This document shows positions 18,308 through 27,031 of a DNA stretch of 56,562 bases, one piece after another. Numbering within the stretch: the stretch's first letter is position 1; every line of letters starts with the position of its first letter. The DNA comes from Gemmataceae bacterium (GTDB lineage: Bacteria > Planctomycetota > Planctomycetia > Gemmatales > Gemmataceae), in NCBI GenBank assembly GCA_019694755.1, contig JAIBBI010000018.1:1-56562 (forward strand), in the 5' to 3' direction. A program made the translations under genes and the position numbers. The notes under the pieces are model-generated. The model did not search any database, was not told the origin of the DNA, and saw only the letters and a program-made list of their open reading frames with translations.

Positions 18308-19158
18308 ATGCCAGGTCCTCCCGCCGCGGGTTCACGCTGATCGAATTGCTCGTGGTCATCGGGATCATCAGTGTCCTGATCGGTTTGCTGCTCCCCGCTG
18401 TGCAGAAGGTCCGCGAATCGGCCAATCGCACCCGCTGTGCCAATCACTTGAAGCAGATCGGACTGGCGTACATCCATCACCACGACACACACGGCGTGTT
18501 TCCGTCCGGCGGGTGGGGATGGAACCTGTCGCCCACGTACATCGCCGGAGTTCCCGCAACGGGCGCGTTGCAGCGAGCCGGGTGGGGCTTCCAGATATTG
18601 CCATTCGTCGAAGGGGAAGCGGCATGGAAGGCCGGCCCGGCAGTAGCCATCGGCGCGACTCTGCCGGTCTTTTTCTGCCCTTCCCGCCGATCGCCGCAGA
18701 CGATCACCCGGCCCGACAACTATCTGCCGGCCATCACCGGCGGGAACATCGTTCATGGCCTATGCGACTACGCGGCCAGCAACCGCGAAGGCACCGGCAT
18801 CACCCGGCGGTTTATCCCCGTACGCATGGTCGAAGTGACCGACGGGCTTTCGAACACCCTGATGGTTGCCGAAAAGCGATTGAACCGGCGGTTCCTGGGA
18901 CAACCGCAAAACGACGACAACGAAGGCTTCACCGCCGGCTGGAACCACGACACCGTCCGACGGGCGAACCGCTCGCCGGCCCCCGACCATTCCGCGCTCA
19001 CGGGTGACGGCGAAGGGACGTTTGGTTCGTCGCACCCCGCCCGGATGAATTCCGTTTTCGGCGACGGGTCGGTCCGGACGGTCCGGTACGGGCTCAAGCG
19101 ATCGACCTTTCAAACGATCTGCGGCAAGAGCGACGGCGGCACCGAGACCATCGACTAG
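18304..19158 (+). CDS. DUF1559 prepilin-like protein (284 aa)
   Basis: Residues about 6-30 form a type IV pilin-like cleavage and membrane signal ([20 protein letters not shown]), with Gly before FTLIE and Glu at +5. After it come [20 protein letters not shown]-type sequence and the DUF1559 body with the C-terminal [17 protein letters not shown] motif. Planctomycetes encode many such proteins; they are thought to form pseudopili or matrix parts, but the roles are mostly unproven. The start overlaps the kinase stop by 4 nt (ATGA), which ties it firmly to the glycosyltransferase/exporter operon. An upstream in-frame ATG at 18262 lies inside the kinase gene and would spoil the prepilin N-terminus. 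Confidence 0.92.
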   Translation: MNARSSRRGFTLIELLVVIGIISVLIGLLLPAVQKVRESANRTRCANHLKQIGLAYIHHHDTHGVFPSGGWGWNLSPTYIAGVPATGALQRAGWGFQILPFVEGEAAWKAGPAVAIGATLPVFFCPSRRSPQTITRPDNYLPAITGGNIVHGLCDYAASNREGTGITRRFIPVRMVEVTDGLSNTLMVAEKRLNRRFLGQPQNDDNEGFTAGWNHDTVRRANRSPAPDHSALTGDGEGTFGSSHPARMNSVFGDGSVRTVRYGLKRSTFQTICGKSDGGTETID

Positions 19159-19176
19159 GTCCACGAGGAATCTGTC

Positions 19177-19770
19177 ATGAGTAGCAAATCCCTGCAATAC
19201 GGAGCGGCCGCCCTGTCCGGCGTACTCGTTGTCGGAATCGGCTTGTTCTTCTGGTCCCGCGGCGGAGCCAAGTCGGTGGCCGATCTGGGCCGGGACCTCA
19301 CCGGCCCCAACGCTCACCTGAGGCACGACGCATCAAGGCAACTGGCGAAGCTCGGCCCGGCGGCGCGGGATGCCGCCCCTGCGCTCGGCGCGGCTCTGGC
19401 CGACCCGGACAAGCGCGTGCGGGTCCATGCCGCCAAGTGCCTCGCGGAACTCGGAACGGACGCCAAGCCGGCCCTCGATTCCATCATCGCCGCGCTCGGT
19501 GAGACCGACCCCGACGGCCGGTACTATCTCGTGAAAGCGCTTTCCAAGATCGAACTCGACAGCCGGCAAGTGAATGCCGTGCCCGCCCTGACACGCCTCA
19601 TGTCCGACGAGAATCCCAAGGTCCGCTACTACGCCGTGAAGTGCGTCAAGGCGATCGGGCCGGCCGCGAACTCGGCCATCCCGTCGCTGGCGCGGCTCGC
19701 TTCCGATCCGGATAAGGACGTCCGAGACCTTGCCCGTTCCGCCACCACCCGATTGCAGAAGCAGAAATAA
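19177..19770 (+). CDS. Membrane-anchored HEAT-repeat protein (197 aa)
   Basis: One N-terminal transmembrane segment (residues about 9-27, AALSGVLVVGIGLFFWS) is followed by four or five HEAT/PBS-lyase-like helical repeats (LRHDASRQLAKLGPAARDAA; VRVHAAKCLAELGTDAKPAL; VRYYAVKCVKAIGPAANSA). No catalytic residues are visible, so it is likely a scaffold on the outer face of the membrane. GAGGAATCTGTC precedes the ATG as a ribosome site. It sits 18 nt behind the DUF1559 gene in the same orientation. Confidence 0.85.
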   Translation: MSSKSLQYGAAALSGVLVVGIGLFFWSRGGAKSVADLGRDLTGPNAHLRHDASRQLAKLGPAARDAAPALGAALADPDKRVRVHAAKCLAELGTDAKPALDSIIAALGETDPDGRYYLVKALSKIELDSRQVNAVPALTRLMSDENPKVRYYAVKCVKAIGPAANSAIPSLARLASDPDKDVRDLARSATTRLQKQK

Positions 19771-19798
19771 CTCGCACGACTGAATGGGAGATAAGCAC

Positions 19799-21076
19799 AT
19801 GACCCGCACGCTGAACACCCGGCCCGGGCTTGCCGGCAACCGCCTCGAATGCCGGACCGTGCCCGCCTTCCTCATCAACGAGCTCTACGTCAACCCGCCG
19901 GGCATCGACGACAATCGGGAATTCGTGGAGATCCTCAGCACTACTGGCGGCGCGGAAACCTCTTTGGCCGGGATCGCCCTCGTCGAGGTCGGCGGGAACC
20001 CGCTCGTCGCCGGAAAGATCCTGAGCGACGTTCATTTGTCGGGCGTGGTTACGGGACAGAATGGCCTGCTGTTGCTCGGCGAAAACTACGCAAGTCTGGG
20101 CACGCCCTGGGGCGCGCAGGTCTCGGGCCTGACAAGCCTCGGCGACCTGACCAGCAAGTTTAACAACGATAACTTCACGCTGTTGCTCGTCGAAGGGTAC
20201 ACCGGCGCAGTCGGGCAGGATCTTGACGTGAACGACGACGGCGTTCTGGATTCCACACCTTGGACGGGCGTCCTCGATAGCATCGGCTGGTACGACCCGT
20301 CGGTGCCCGGCGGTCACGTTTATACGTCGGCCGTGGTCGCGCCCCCGGCCCTGACTCCCGATGCCGCCGTCCGGTTCAACAACGACGGTACGAAGTCCTC
20401 CAAGGTTCCGTGGTTCGCCGGCGAGATGGTGACCACGGGCGGCGTCCCGGACATGACACAGACATTCAACCTGCTCCAGACAACGTCGAACGCCCCTGCC
20501 GGCGCGGCCATTACCCCTGGTGCGGCTAACCCTGCTAACCCTGCCGGAGTCCTCCAGGTGGCCGGCGTCACCGTCAATCAGGGTGATGCCCAGCGGAGTC
20601 GCGTGACGTCAATCACCGTCACATTCAATCAAACAGTTACGTTGCCCGCCGACCCGGCCAGCGGATTCCGCATGACCCGACAATCGGACGGTGCAGTGGT
20701 CGCACTCGCAGCCACTCACAACACGAACACCGTCACGCTGACTTTTATCGGCGGCCCGGTCGAGTCGGGCAGCCTTGCCGACGGGCGATACACGCTGACA
20801 GTCCGCGCCGGGCTGGTGTCCGGGTCGGTAACGTCGCTCGACGGCAATGCCAACGGCACGGCCGGCGACGACTACACACTCGTCGGCGACACGACCAACA
20901 AGCTCTTCCGCCTTTTCGGTGACTCCGACGGAGACGGAACTGTCAATTCAACGGACTTCCTCGCGTTCCGCCTCGCGTTCCTGACCCCCAGCGCGGCGTT
21001 TGACCACAACGGCACCGGCTCGGTAGACAGCAGTGACTTCCTGCAATTCCGCCTCCGGTTCCTGATGTCAGTGTGA
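19799..21076 (+). CDS. Lamin-tail surface protein with dockerin-like C-terminus (425 aa)
   Basis: The N-terminus includes NRLECRTVPA, the lineage export motif, directly followed by a lamin-tail (LTD) domain (FLINELYVNPPGIDDNREF, residues about 20-220). Residues about 250-365 form an immunoglobulin-like beta domain. The last 55 residues hold two EF-hand-like dockerin loops (GDSDGDGTVNSTDFLAFRL and DHNGTGSVDSSDFLQFRL). I prefer the ATG at 19799 because GGGAG sits 9 nt before it; an in-frame ATG at 19784 would add five residues and cover that site. The last 170 residues are clearly homologous to the end of the protein encoded at 54255-56562. Confidence 0.87.
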   Translation: MTRTLNTRPGLAGNRLECRTVPAFLINELYVNPPGIDDNREFVEILSTTGGAETSLAGIALVEVGGNPLVAGKILSDVHLSGVVTGQNGLLLLGENYASLGTPWGAQVSGLTSLGDLTSKFNNDNFTLLLVEGYTGAVGQDLDVNDDGVLDSTPWTGVLDSIGWYDPSVPGGHVYTSAVVAPPALTPDAAVRFNNDGTKSSKVPWFAGEMVTTGGVPDMTQTFNLLQTTSNAPAGAAITPGAANPANPAGVLQVAGVTVNQGDAQRSRVTSITVTFNQTVTLPADPASGFRMTRQSDGAVVALAATHNTNTVTLTFIGGPVESGSLADGRYTLTVRAGLVSGSVTSLDGNANGTAGDDYTLVGDTTNKLFRLFGDSDGDGTVNSTDFLAFRLAFLTPSAAFDHNGTGSVDSSDFLQFRLRFLMSV

Positions 21077-21100
21077 ATCGCAGCGTTGAATTAGAGGGAG

Positions 21101-21123
21101 ATGCCCCCGTCTTTCGGGGGTGC
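21101..21123 (+). terminator. Hairpin after the dockerin-protein gene
   Basis: A six-pair GC stem (CCCCCG / CGGGGG, loop TCTTT, with two G-T pairs below) lies 27 nt after the stop codon at 21076. There is no T-run. The rest of the gap up to 21364 (about 240 nt) holds no gene I can support. Confidence 0.5.
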
Positions 21124-21364
21124 GCGAGTTCTTCCTGTGCGGAAAAGTCTTCGCTGCGGGGCCGACCCAGTGACTCGGAAGAACTTTTCGAAGAAGGGGC
21201 AGTTGCGGCCGTTAGGAGAACTGGCCGGATTGGCGAACAGCGCGATCGCACACGGCCAACGCCCCAATCAGTCTGGTTTTCAACCGACATCCGACGGCTC
21301 TTCACCGTCGATCTAAAAAAACTCCGCGAACGTGTGAAAACAGCTCTTGGTGCGAACGGGAATA

Positions 21365-21387
21365 GTGGCACTCCACCAGCGTGCCAC
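21365..21387 (-). terminator. Hairpin after the nickel permease gene
   Basis: A perfect 7-bp stem (GTGGCAC / GTGCCAC, 9-nt loop) starts 2 nt beyond the permease stop codon on the minus strand. With the hairpin at 21101 it separates the two converging operons. No strong T-run follows. Confidence 0.5.
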
Positions 21388-21388
21388 G

Positions 21389-22444
21389 CTACCCAGCGCG
21401 TTCGGTTGCGTTGGGCGTCAGGATACGGCTGGACGAGGCCCGCAACGCCAGATAAGAGCCGGCCCAGAGCAGGATCAGGAGGGTGATGATCGTATAGCCG
21501 ACCGCCCCGGAATACTCGCCGAAGAGGTTGACCAGCGACCAGAATCCGCCTTCGAGGTCGAGCCGCGAAGACAGGATGCTCAGCGCTTCGATCGTGCCGA
21601 CACCCAAGGCGATCAGCAACGAGACGAGCGTGATGGCGATGTTGTAGATGAGCTTGCGCTTCGGCTCGACGTACGCCCAGCCGTAGGTTCCCAGCACCAG
21701 GATCCCGTCGGTCGCGTCGACCAGCGTCATGCCGGCCATGAAGAGCAGAGGAAAGACCATGATCGACATCACAGGTACCTGCTGGGCGGCCTGCGTGGCG
21801 GCGATACCCAGGAGTGCAATCTCCGACGCGGTGTCGAACCCCAGGCCGAATAGAAACCCGACGGGGAACATCTGCCAGCTCTGATTCACCAATCGGAAGA
21901 ACGGCCGGGTGATCCGGGCGAGAAGCCCCCTGCCCTGATTCACGTTCTTCAGGGCGTCTTCGTGCAGTTCTTCGCCGGCCTGGACCTTGCGATAGGATCG
22001 GACCAGCCCGATCAGGATCGTCAAATTAGTAATCGCAATGATGATCAGAAAAATCGCCGAGACAGTCAGGCCGACGAGGGCCCCGATCTCCTTGATCTGC
22101 GGAAAGTGGACGCCAAGAAAGTCGGTACTCAGTGCGACCGTAAGAGCGAGCAACGCGACGACCGTGGAATGCCCGAGCGCGAAGAACAGGCCAACGCCGA
22201 CGGGACGCTGGCCGGCTTCCATCAATTTGCGGGTCACGTTGTCGATGGCCGCGATGTGGTCGGCGTCGACCGCGTGTCGCAGGCCGCAGGCGTAAGCGGG
22301 CAGGCACAACGCGAGGCTGGCCGGGAAATCCCAGAACAGCGCGAACGCGAGGCCCCACGCGGCCACGGTCAGAAGAAACACGAACCCGTAGGTGGCGAGA
22401 ATCCGCGTACGGATCGGCGTGATGCTGGTGTCGTTGGGAGCCAT
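21389..22444 (-). CDS. NiCoT-family nickel/cobalt permease (351 aa)
   Basis: It belongs to the HoxN/HupN/NixA family of inner-membrane Ni2+/Co2+ transporters. All family signatures are visible: the metal-binding HAVDADHIAAIDN in transmembrane helix 2, FFALGHSTVV, GLGFDTASE and GMTLVDATDG, with eight predicted membrane segments. The ATG at 22444 (MAPNDTSITPIRTRI) is the start; the frame is open upstream to 22774 but that part is Arg-rich and overlaps the lipoprotein gene. It is the last gene of a minus-strand operon with a DUF1559 protein and a lipoprotein. nikR and the urease genes nearby indicate nickel as the cargo. Confidence 0.93.
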   Translation of the reverse strand: MAPNDTSITPIRTRILATYGFVFLLTVAAWGLAFALFWDFPASLALCLPAYACGLRHAVDADHIAAIDNVTRKLMEAGQRPVGVGLFFALGHSTVVALLALTVALSTDFLGVHFPQIKEIGALVGLTVSAIFLIIIAITNLTILIGLVRSYRKVQAGEELHEDALKNVNQGRGLLARITRPFFRLVNQSWQMFPVGFLFGLGFDTASEIALLGIAATQAAQQVPVMSIMVFPLLFMAGMTLVDATDGILVLGTYGWAYVEPKRKLIYNIAITLVSLLIALGVGTIEALSILSSRLDLEGGFWSLVNLFGEYSGAVGYTIITLLILLWAGSYLALRASSSRILTPNATERAG

Positions 22445-22485
22445 GTTTGGCGGTCGTCCCTCAGTCGGATTCGCGATCGCGTCGA

Positions 22486-22926
22486 TCACTGTGAGCCGCG
22501 GCGTCCGAAGCTTCGCGGCAATTCGACTTTCCAGTCCCTGCCGTCCTTGCGCAGCGTGACGGTGTCCTTGAATCGGCGGAAGCCGTGCCCACCACGCCCG
22601 GTGATGGCTACATGCACGGTCGCCGTCAATTCGCTTTCCTGAGCCGCCCCGGCTGTCGCTTCCGACGGATTGAGCTTTAAGCCGGTCAGATAAACCTCGG
22701 CCCGGCGAGCGAATTCGGCCTGCGAAACGCGTGCCTTCGAGGCGGCATCCAGCCCGTCGTACGCGGCCGACCAATCGCGGCGGATCAGAGCCCGGAAGTA
22801 CCGCTCGGCCGATTGCTTCGCACCCGTGTCCGGCGAGGCCGGCACACGCCCGCCACAGCCGGCGGTCCCCAAAGCGATCGACAGCAGCATCACCGTATGT
22901 CGCACCGGGCTCGGGCTAATCGACAT
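22486..22926 (-). CDS. Small lipoprotein, NTF2-like (146 aa)
   Basis: A short signal ([17 protein letters not shown]) ends in a plausible lipobox with the acylated cysteine at residue 24. The body ([21 protein letters not shown] near the start and [16 protein letters not shown] near the end) has the helix-then-sheet pattern of NTF2/SnoaL-like folds. The start at 22926 overlaps the DUF1559 stop by 11 nt; a start at 22890 is the alternative. It lies between the DUF1559 gene and the nickel permease, 41 nt before the latter. A helper role in metal uptake would be guesswork. Confidence 0.75.
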   Translation of the reverse strand: MSISPSPVRHTVMLLSIALGTAGCGGRVPASPDTGAKQSAERYFRALIRRDWSAAYDGLDAASKARVSQAEFARRAEVYLTGLKLNPSEATAGAAQESELTATVHVAITGRGGHGFRRFKDTVTLRKDGRDWKVELPRSFGRRGSQ

Positions 22927-23698
22927 AGCTGCCGTCGTCGACAAGGACGATCCGGTCGGGGAACAGGAACGGCACAGCTTCCGACCACGATTGCGACACA
23001 ACGTGTCCGTCGAGGTAGAGGTAGTTGGCCACTCCCATGTGCCGGTCCCAAGCCATCCAGGGCTTGAGAATGTTGGTGCCCAGCCAGATGTCGAAGTCGT
23101 CCTGCCGCGGGTCTTCTCCGGCCGCGAGTGTGAACGCCGCCGCGTTCCGCTCCGTGAAGCATGCAAAGTTCGACGTGCCGACTTCGTTGACAAATCGCGC
23201 CAGGTTCCAGGACCCGTACCGGCGGGACTTGTGGCTGAGCAGCGAATTCATCAGATAGCTGGTGCGGTGTTCGATCCCGGCAATCTGATTCGCATCGGGG
23301 TCCAGGAACGGCTTGCGTTCGGACAGGTCGGCCGGGCATCGGAAGATCTTCTCGCTTGGGGGGATGTTGCCCGCATGGGTCAGGGCCTCGTTGGCCTCCT
23401 GAGCGCCCCCGATATACGGCATCAGCTTGTCTTCCCAGAAGATTTCGGCAAACGAGTTGCTGTGATTGCTGTTGGCAGCGACATCGGAATCGTAGGGGTG
23501 GTGCAGGAAGAAGTTCCCGCCGTGATTGTCGAAGTACTGATGCACGGCCAGCCCGATCTGCCGGAGGTGCGACTGGCATTCGGCCCGATGAGCGGCCGCC
23601 CGGGCCTTCTGCACGGCCGGGAGTATCAGCCCGACCAAGAGGCCGATGATGCCGATGACGACCAACAACTCAATGAGGGTGAACCCGCGACGACGCAT
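22916..23698 (-). CDS. DUF1559 prepilin-like protein (260 aa)
   Basis: The N-terminus [20 protein letters not shown] is a type IV prepilin-like signal with Gly before FTLIE. Next comes [20 protein letters not shown], the normal DUF1559 transition. Near the C-terminus the motif [14 protein letters not shown] matches the usual family end. It is the first gene of the operon leading to the lipoprotein and the nickel permease, and a sigma-70-like promoter lies just upstream. Why a pseudopilin-like protein is co-transcribed with nickel uptake is unclear. Confidence 0.9.
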   Translation of the reverse strand: MRRRGFTLIELLVVIGIIGLLVGLILPAVQKARAAAHRAECQSHLRQIGLAVHQYFDNHGGNFFLHHPYDSDVAANSNHSNSFAEIFWEDKLMPYIGGAQEANEALTHAGNIPPSEKIFRCPADLSERKPFLDPDANQIAGIEHRTSYLMNSLLSHKSRRYGSWNLARFVNEVGTSNFACFTERNAAAFTLAAGEDPRQDDFDIWLGTNILKPWMAWDRHMGVANYLYLDGHVVSQSWSEAVPFLFPDRIVLVDDGSYVD

Positions 23699-23724
23699 GA
23701 AAAGCTCCCGTGATCGACCGACCC

Positions 23725-23773
23725 GGTAATACGAATTCCAAATAGATCATACCGGCAGCGATACGGGTTGCAA
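23725..23773 (-). promoter_or_regulatory. Sigma-70-like promoter overlapping a possible NikR operator
   Basis: On the minus strand TTGCAA (23768-23773) and TATGAT (23746-23751) are 16 nt apart, upstream of the DUF1559-lipoprotein-permease operon. The -10 box lies in an imperfect inverted repeat GGTATGA...TATTACC (23725-23753). One arm, GTATGA, equals the half-site of the well-known enterobacterial NikR operator; the other arm (TATTAC) matches 4 of 6 and spacing is 15 rather than 16. Repressor binding here would block the promoter. The assignment to NikR is inference. Confidence 0.45.
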
Positions 23774-23814
23774 GTCTCTTCGCGCAACATTCTCTTTGGT
23801 GGTGACGGGGCAGG

Positions 23815-24267
23815 TCAATGTTTGTGGTGCCGGTGGGAGTGTCTGGTCGGCTTCTGTTCCGCGCCGATGCCGACGATGACGAGTTTCGCCTGATGGATGC
23901 CTTTCAGCCCGCTCAATTCGGCCGCAAGGTGTTCCAGGTCGTGGGCGCTGCCGCGAAGCGCGATCAGTTCCATGCAAAGTTCGTGTGTCAGGTGGACATG
24001 CATCGAGGAGACAACGCAGTTGCCGTGCGAATGCTGGATCTCGATCATCTGATCGGTGAGCCGGGACCGGTGATGGTCGTACACCAGCGTCAGACTGGCC
24101 ACCACGTTTTCCGCGCCGGATTCCCAGGCGTTCGATGTCAGCTTTTCGCGGATGATCTGGCGGACGGCTTCGCTCCGGGTGGCGAACTTTCCGGACGTGC
24201 AGAACCTGTCAAAGTCCTCGAGGAGGTCCGTCTCGATCGACACAGTAAATCGGGCAATCTGCGACAC
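23815..24267 (-). CDS. nikR: Nickel-responsive transcriptional regulator NikR (150 aa)
   Basis: An N-terminal ribbon-helix-helix (RFTVSIETDLLEDFDRFC, then SEAVRQIIREKL) is joined to a C-terminal ACT-like nickel-binding domain. The high-affinity Ni ligands of the E. coli protein are conserved as H79 (IQHSHGN), H90 and H92 (MHVHLTHE) and C98 (ELCME). A His-rich tail (HSHRHHKH) ends the protein. The start is GTG at 24267, with a strong GGGAGGGGAGGG upstream. It should repress nickel uptake genes when nickel is plentiful; the permease operon downstream and the porin diverging from it are natural targets. Confidence 0.95.
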   Translation of the reverse strand: MSQIARFTVSIETDLLEDFDRFCTSGKFATRSEAVRQIIREKLTSNAWESGAENVVASLTLVYDHHRSRLTDQMIEIQHSHGNCVVSSMHVHLTHELCMELIALRGSAHDLEHLAAELSGLKGIHQAKLVIVGIGAEQKPTRHSHRHHKH

Positions 24268-24439
24268 GATGACGCCCTCCCCTCCCGAAAGATCCAGCGG
24301 TGGTGATGTTCTATCTCGGCACTCAAGTGCCGGACTACTTCGACCCGTTTTTCTTTGTCGAAGTCGCGAAAGCCGGCGAATTTACTTGACCGTGGACCGG
24401 CTTTATGCGATGGGGCCGATTCGCGATTGTGGAACGACT

Positions 24440-26149
24440 ATGCAGTTGAAGTCGGCGAGTGCCTGCTCCGCGCGGGGCCGTCTGCCGCTGCCGGGAAAAA
24501 GCCCGGCCGGCTCGCGGTTGTGCCGGCTAGCGTGCGCCGCGGCGGCTTTCTTCGCGGTACTCAGCGCCCCGGGGAGGCTCACGGCTCAAACGCCGGCAAG
24601 TCCGACGACGCCGGTTTCTTATTCCACGATGTCGCTCGACCAGATTGCCGAGCGGCTCCGAGCCATGGAGGAGCTGAACCGCAAGCTGGCCGGGCAACTC
24701 GAAGCCAACAGTCGGGAACACGCCGAGCAGCTGAGCCAACTCCGCGACCGTTACGCGGAACTGTCGCGACGTCTCGAGGGGCGGCCCGCGACCGCGGAAG
24801 CCAACGAGGCGACAGCGAATGTGGCACCAGGGGAGTCGGCATCGCCGGTGCCGGACTACACCGAGGGCAGCTTTACGCCATTTGCGCCAGCGCCCGGCTA
24901 CCCGGCCTCGAACATGTTCACCGGCAGCCGGTTTCCGCTGACGGCCTCGTTCGGCCCGGGCTTCCGCCTTCAGAGCGAAAAGGGCGACTTCAGCCTAAAC
25001 ATTCACTATGAATCGCAGGTCGAGTATCGCAACTGGTCGCAGGACCAGTTGCCGGCCAACGACGGATTCTTCCTGCCCCGGCAGCGGATCTTCTTCGACG
25101 GCAACCTCACGAAGACGATCGAATACGAGTTCGCGATCAATCGCGGATTGAACAACATCAACCTGCTGAACGCGTACTTGAACTTTCACTTCGACGACCG
25201 CCTGCAGCTTCGCATGGGCCGGTTCTTCACGCCCCTGCCCTACGAACAGTATGCCGTCTCGAACTACTGGCTGCTCACGCCCGAACGCTCGGTGTTTACG
25301 TCTAATCTCAGCTTGAACCGGCAAGTCGGGGCCATGGCCTGGGGCTACCTGTTCGACGAGCAACTCGACTACGCGGCCGGGGTGTTCAACGGCTCGCGAA
25401 ACTCGTTCGAGAGCTTGAACAACTCGGTGGATTTCGTGGGCTACCTGAACGCCCGACCGTTCCAGAAATCCGACACGTTTCAGTTCGCGAAGTTCTGGAA
25501 CGTCGGAACTTCCGTCGCCTACGGGCGGCAGGATCAGTCGCCCGTACCCGTAACGTTCCGCATTGCCGGCGGTTCACCGGACACGAACATCCCGGGCCCG
25601 GCTACGACGCCGTTTCTTGTACTCAACAACGACGTCACCGAGCGCGGCGAGCGCGTCGTCGGGTCGGTTCACTCAGCGTACTTCTACAAGTCGCTTTCGC
25701 TACTGGCCGAATGGCAGTACGGATTCGGCAACTACGCGTCGCCCGCGCAGCCGGATGCCGTCCGCGTCCCTTATTCGGGCTTCTATGTGGCAGGCGGCTA
25801 CTTTCTGACCGGGGAAGAGATCGAGCGGCGAACCCGCCTGAAGCCGCTCCGGCCACTGATCCCCGTGAAGTCGGACGAGCAGCGCGGCATCGGCGCGTGG
25901 GAATTCGCCGGTCGGGTCGCGCAGTTGAAACTCGGCGATGAAGTGTTTCAGGCGGGCTTTGCCGACGCCAACACCTGGTCCAACTCCGTCGTCACGACGG
26001 AACTCGGCGTGAACTGGTATTGGAACGAGTACATCAAGATGTACATGTTCTGGTTGCACGGTGATTTCGGCGACCCGGTCCAGTTTCGACCGGGACAGTT
26101 TCAGAAGTCGGCCGACATGCTTTGGCTCCGGTGTCAGCTCTACTTCTAA
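24440..26149 (+). CDS. OprP/OprO-type outer-membrane porin (569 aa)
   Basis: A signal peptide (CRLACAAAAFFAVLSAPGRL, cleavage near TAQTP) is followed by a coiled coil (residues about 60-110, with RAMEELNRKLAGQLEANSRE) and a phosphate-selective porin O/P family barrel (FFLPRQRIFFDGNLTKTIEY; LRMGRFFTPLPYEQYAVSN), ending in aromatic LRCQLYF as outer-membrane barrels do. The ATG at 24440 is preceded by GGAA; the frame is open to 24152 but that part overlaps nikR and is not porin-like. It diverges from nikR and is followed by the urease genes, so nickel or urea passage through the outer membrane is a fair guess. The family name does not prove phosphate transport. Confidence 0.87.
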   Translation: MQLKSASACSARGRLPLPGKSPAGSRLCRLACAAAAFFAVLSAPGRLTAQTPASPTTPVSYSTMSLDQIAERLRAMEELNRKLAGQLEANSREHAEQLSQLRDRYAELSRRLEGRPATAEANEATANVAPGESASPVPDYTEGSFTPFAPAPGYPASNMFTGSRFPLTASFGPGFRLQSEKGDFSLNIHYESQVEYRNWSQDQLPANDGFFLPRQRIFFDGNLTKTIEYEFAINRGLNNINLLNAYLNFHFDDRLQLRMGRFFTPLPYEQYAVSNYWLLTPERSVFTSNLSLNRQVGAMAWGYLFDEQLDYAAGVFNGSRNSFESLNNSVDFVGYLNARPFQKSDTFQFAKFWNVGTSVAYGRQDQSPVPVTFRIAGGSPDTNIPGPATTPFLVLNNDVTERGERVVGSVHSAYFYKSLSLLAEWQYGFGNYASPAQPDAVRVPYSGFYVAGGYFLTGEEIERRTRLKPLRPLIPVKSDEQRGIGAWEFAGRVAQLKLGDEVFQAGFADANTWSNSVVTTELGVNWYWNEYIKMYMFWLHGDFGDPVQFRPGQFQKSADMLWLRCQLYF

Positions 26150-26213
26150 CCTTCATCATTCCGTTTCCGGCTGACCGGAGAATCTGGACGGAATTTGTTC
26201 TCATGTAATTCTC

Positions 26214-26256
26214 GTCGATACTTGCTTTGCATCGACAAACGACTATCGTCTATTAT
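26214..26256 (+). promoter_or_regulatory. Palindrome and possible promoter upstream of the urease region
   Basis: A perfect inverted repeat GTCGAT-N11-ATCGAC (26214-26236) lies in the 232-nt gap between the porin and the exported NTF2-like protein. TTGCAT (26227-26232) and TATTAT (26251-26256), 18 nt apart, form a fair sigma-70 promoter overlapping its right arm. The repeat does not look like the NikR site, so a different regulator is likely if it is functional. Confidence 0.4.
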
Positions 26257-26381
26257 GACTAGCAGCGATGGTTTCAATTTGTCGGCAGTTCGTCGGCAGA
26301 AACCAGGGGCCGCCTCCCGTTCTTCCAGGTCGGCCCTGCAACTGCTTACGGTCGACAGTTCTTCCGGAGCCTACATCCATC

Positions 26382-26975
26382 ATGTCAATTCACAATCGTA
26401 CTTCGCGCCGCAACTTCCTCGCCATCGCGGGTTTCGCCGTTGCGGCTGCTATCATCGCAACGCTGGGCTCCCCGGCGCACGACGGGAAGAAGCCGATCAC
26501 CGAAGCCGAGGTCAATGCGGCCCAGCAGGCGTGGTGTGATGGTCTCGTCAAGATTGGCAAGGTGTACGCCGAGGGTGGCGACTACCGGGCGACAGCCGGC
26601 AAGATCATCGACGAAGCGTACGACTACGCCGATGGCAAAGTGTTCTTCAAGCCGACGCTCGCCTCAGGCAAGGACACCTTCCGCCCGACCCGCGCCGGTG
26701 CGTTGGCATACTTCGTCGGTGGCGACCCGAACTTCCCGAAAGACACCGGATTCGCGCTCAAGAAATGGGTCAAAGTCACTTACGACAACAACGCCTCCGA
26801 GAATGGCATTCAGATTCACGGCGATATCGCGATCACGATGGGCAACGTCTTCCTGACGAACTCAAAGGGTGACGAGGTCATGGTCGACAAGACCTTTGTG
26901 TTCCGCCGATGTGCCGACGGCAAACTGCGCTTGTGCGTTCACAAGTCTGCCCTGCCGTTCGATCCCTCCAAGTAG
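26382..26975 (+). CDS. Exported NTF2/SnoaL-like protein at the urease locus (197 aa)
   Basis: The N-terminus (MSIHNRTSRRNFLAIAGFAV) looks like a Tat signal: SRRNFL followed by a hydrophobic stretch ending in Ala. The mature part (EAEVNAAQQAWCDGLVKIGK, later FKPTLASGKDTFRPTRAGAL) has the long helix and beta sheet of an NTF2-like fold, with a paired Cys late in the protein (FRRCADGKLRLCVH). I do not recognise an activity. It lies 56 nt before the urea channel gene in the same direction, so it is probably co-transcribed and acts outside the inner membrane. Confidence 0.75.
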   Translation: MSIHNRTSRRNFLAIAGFAVAAAIIATLGSPAHDGKKPITEAEVNAAQQAWCDGLVKIGKVYAEGGDYRATAGKIIDEAYDYADGKVFFKPTLASGKDTFRPTRAGALAYFVGGDPNFPKDTGFALKKWVKVTYDNNASENGIQIHGDIAITMGNVFLTNSKGDEVMVDKTFVFRRCADGKLRLCVHKSALPFDPSK

Positions 26976-27031
26976 AAGATCGGCCCCGGCTCGGTTTCGG
27001 CAGGCCCTCGGTCCCAGGGAGGCAGTGCGCG

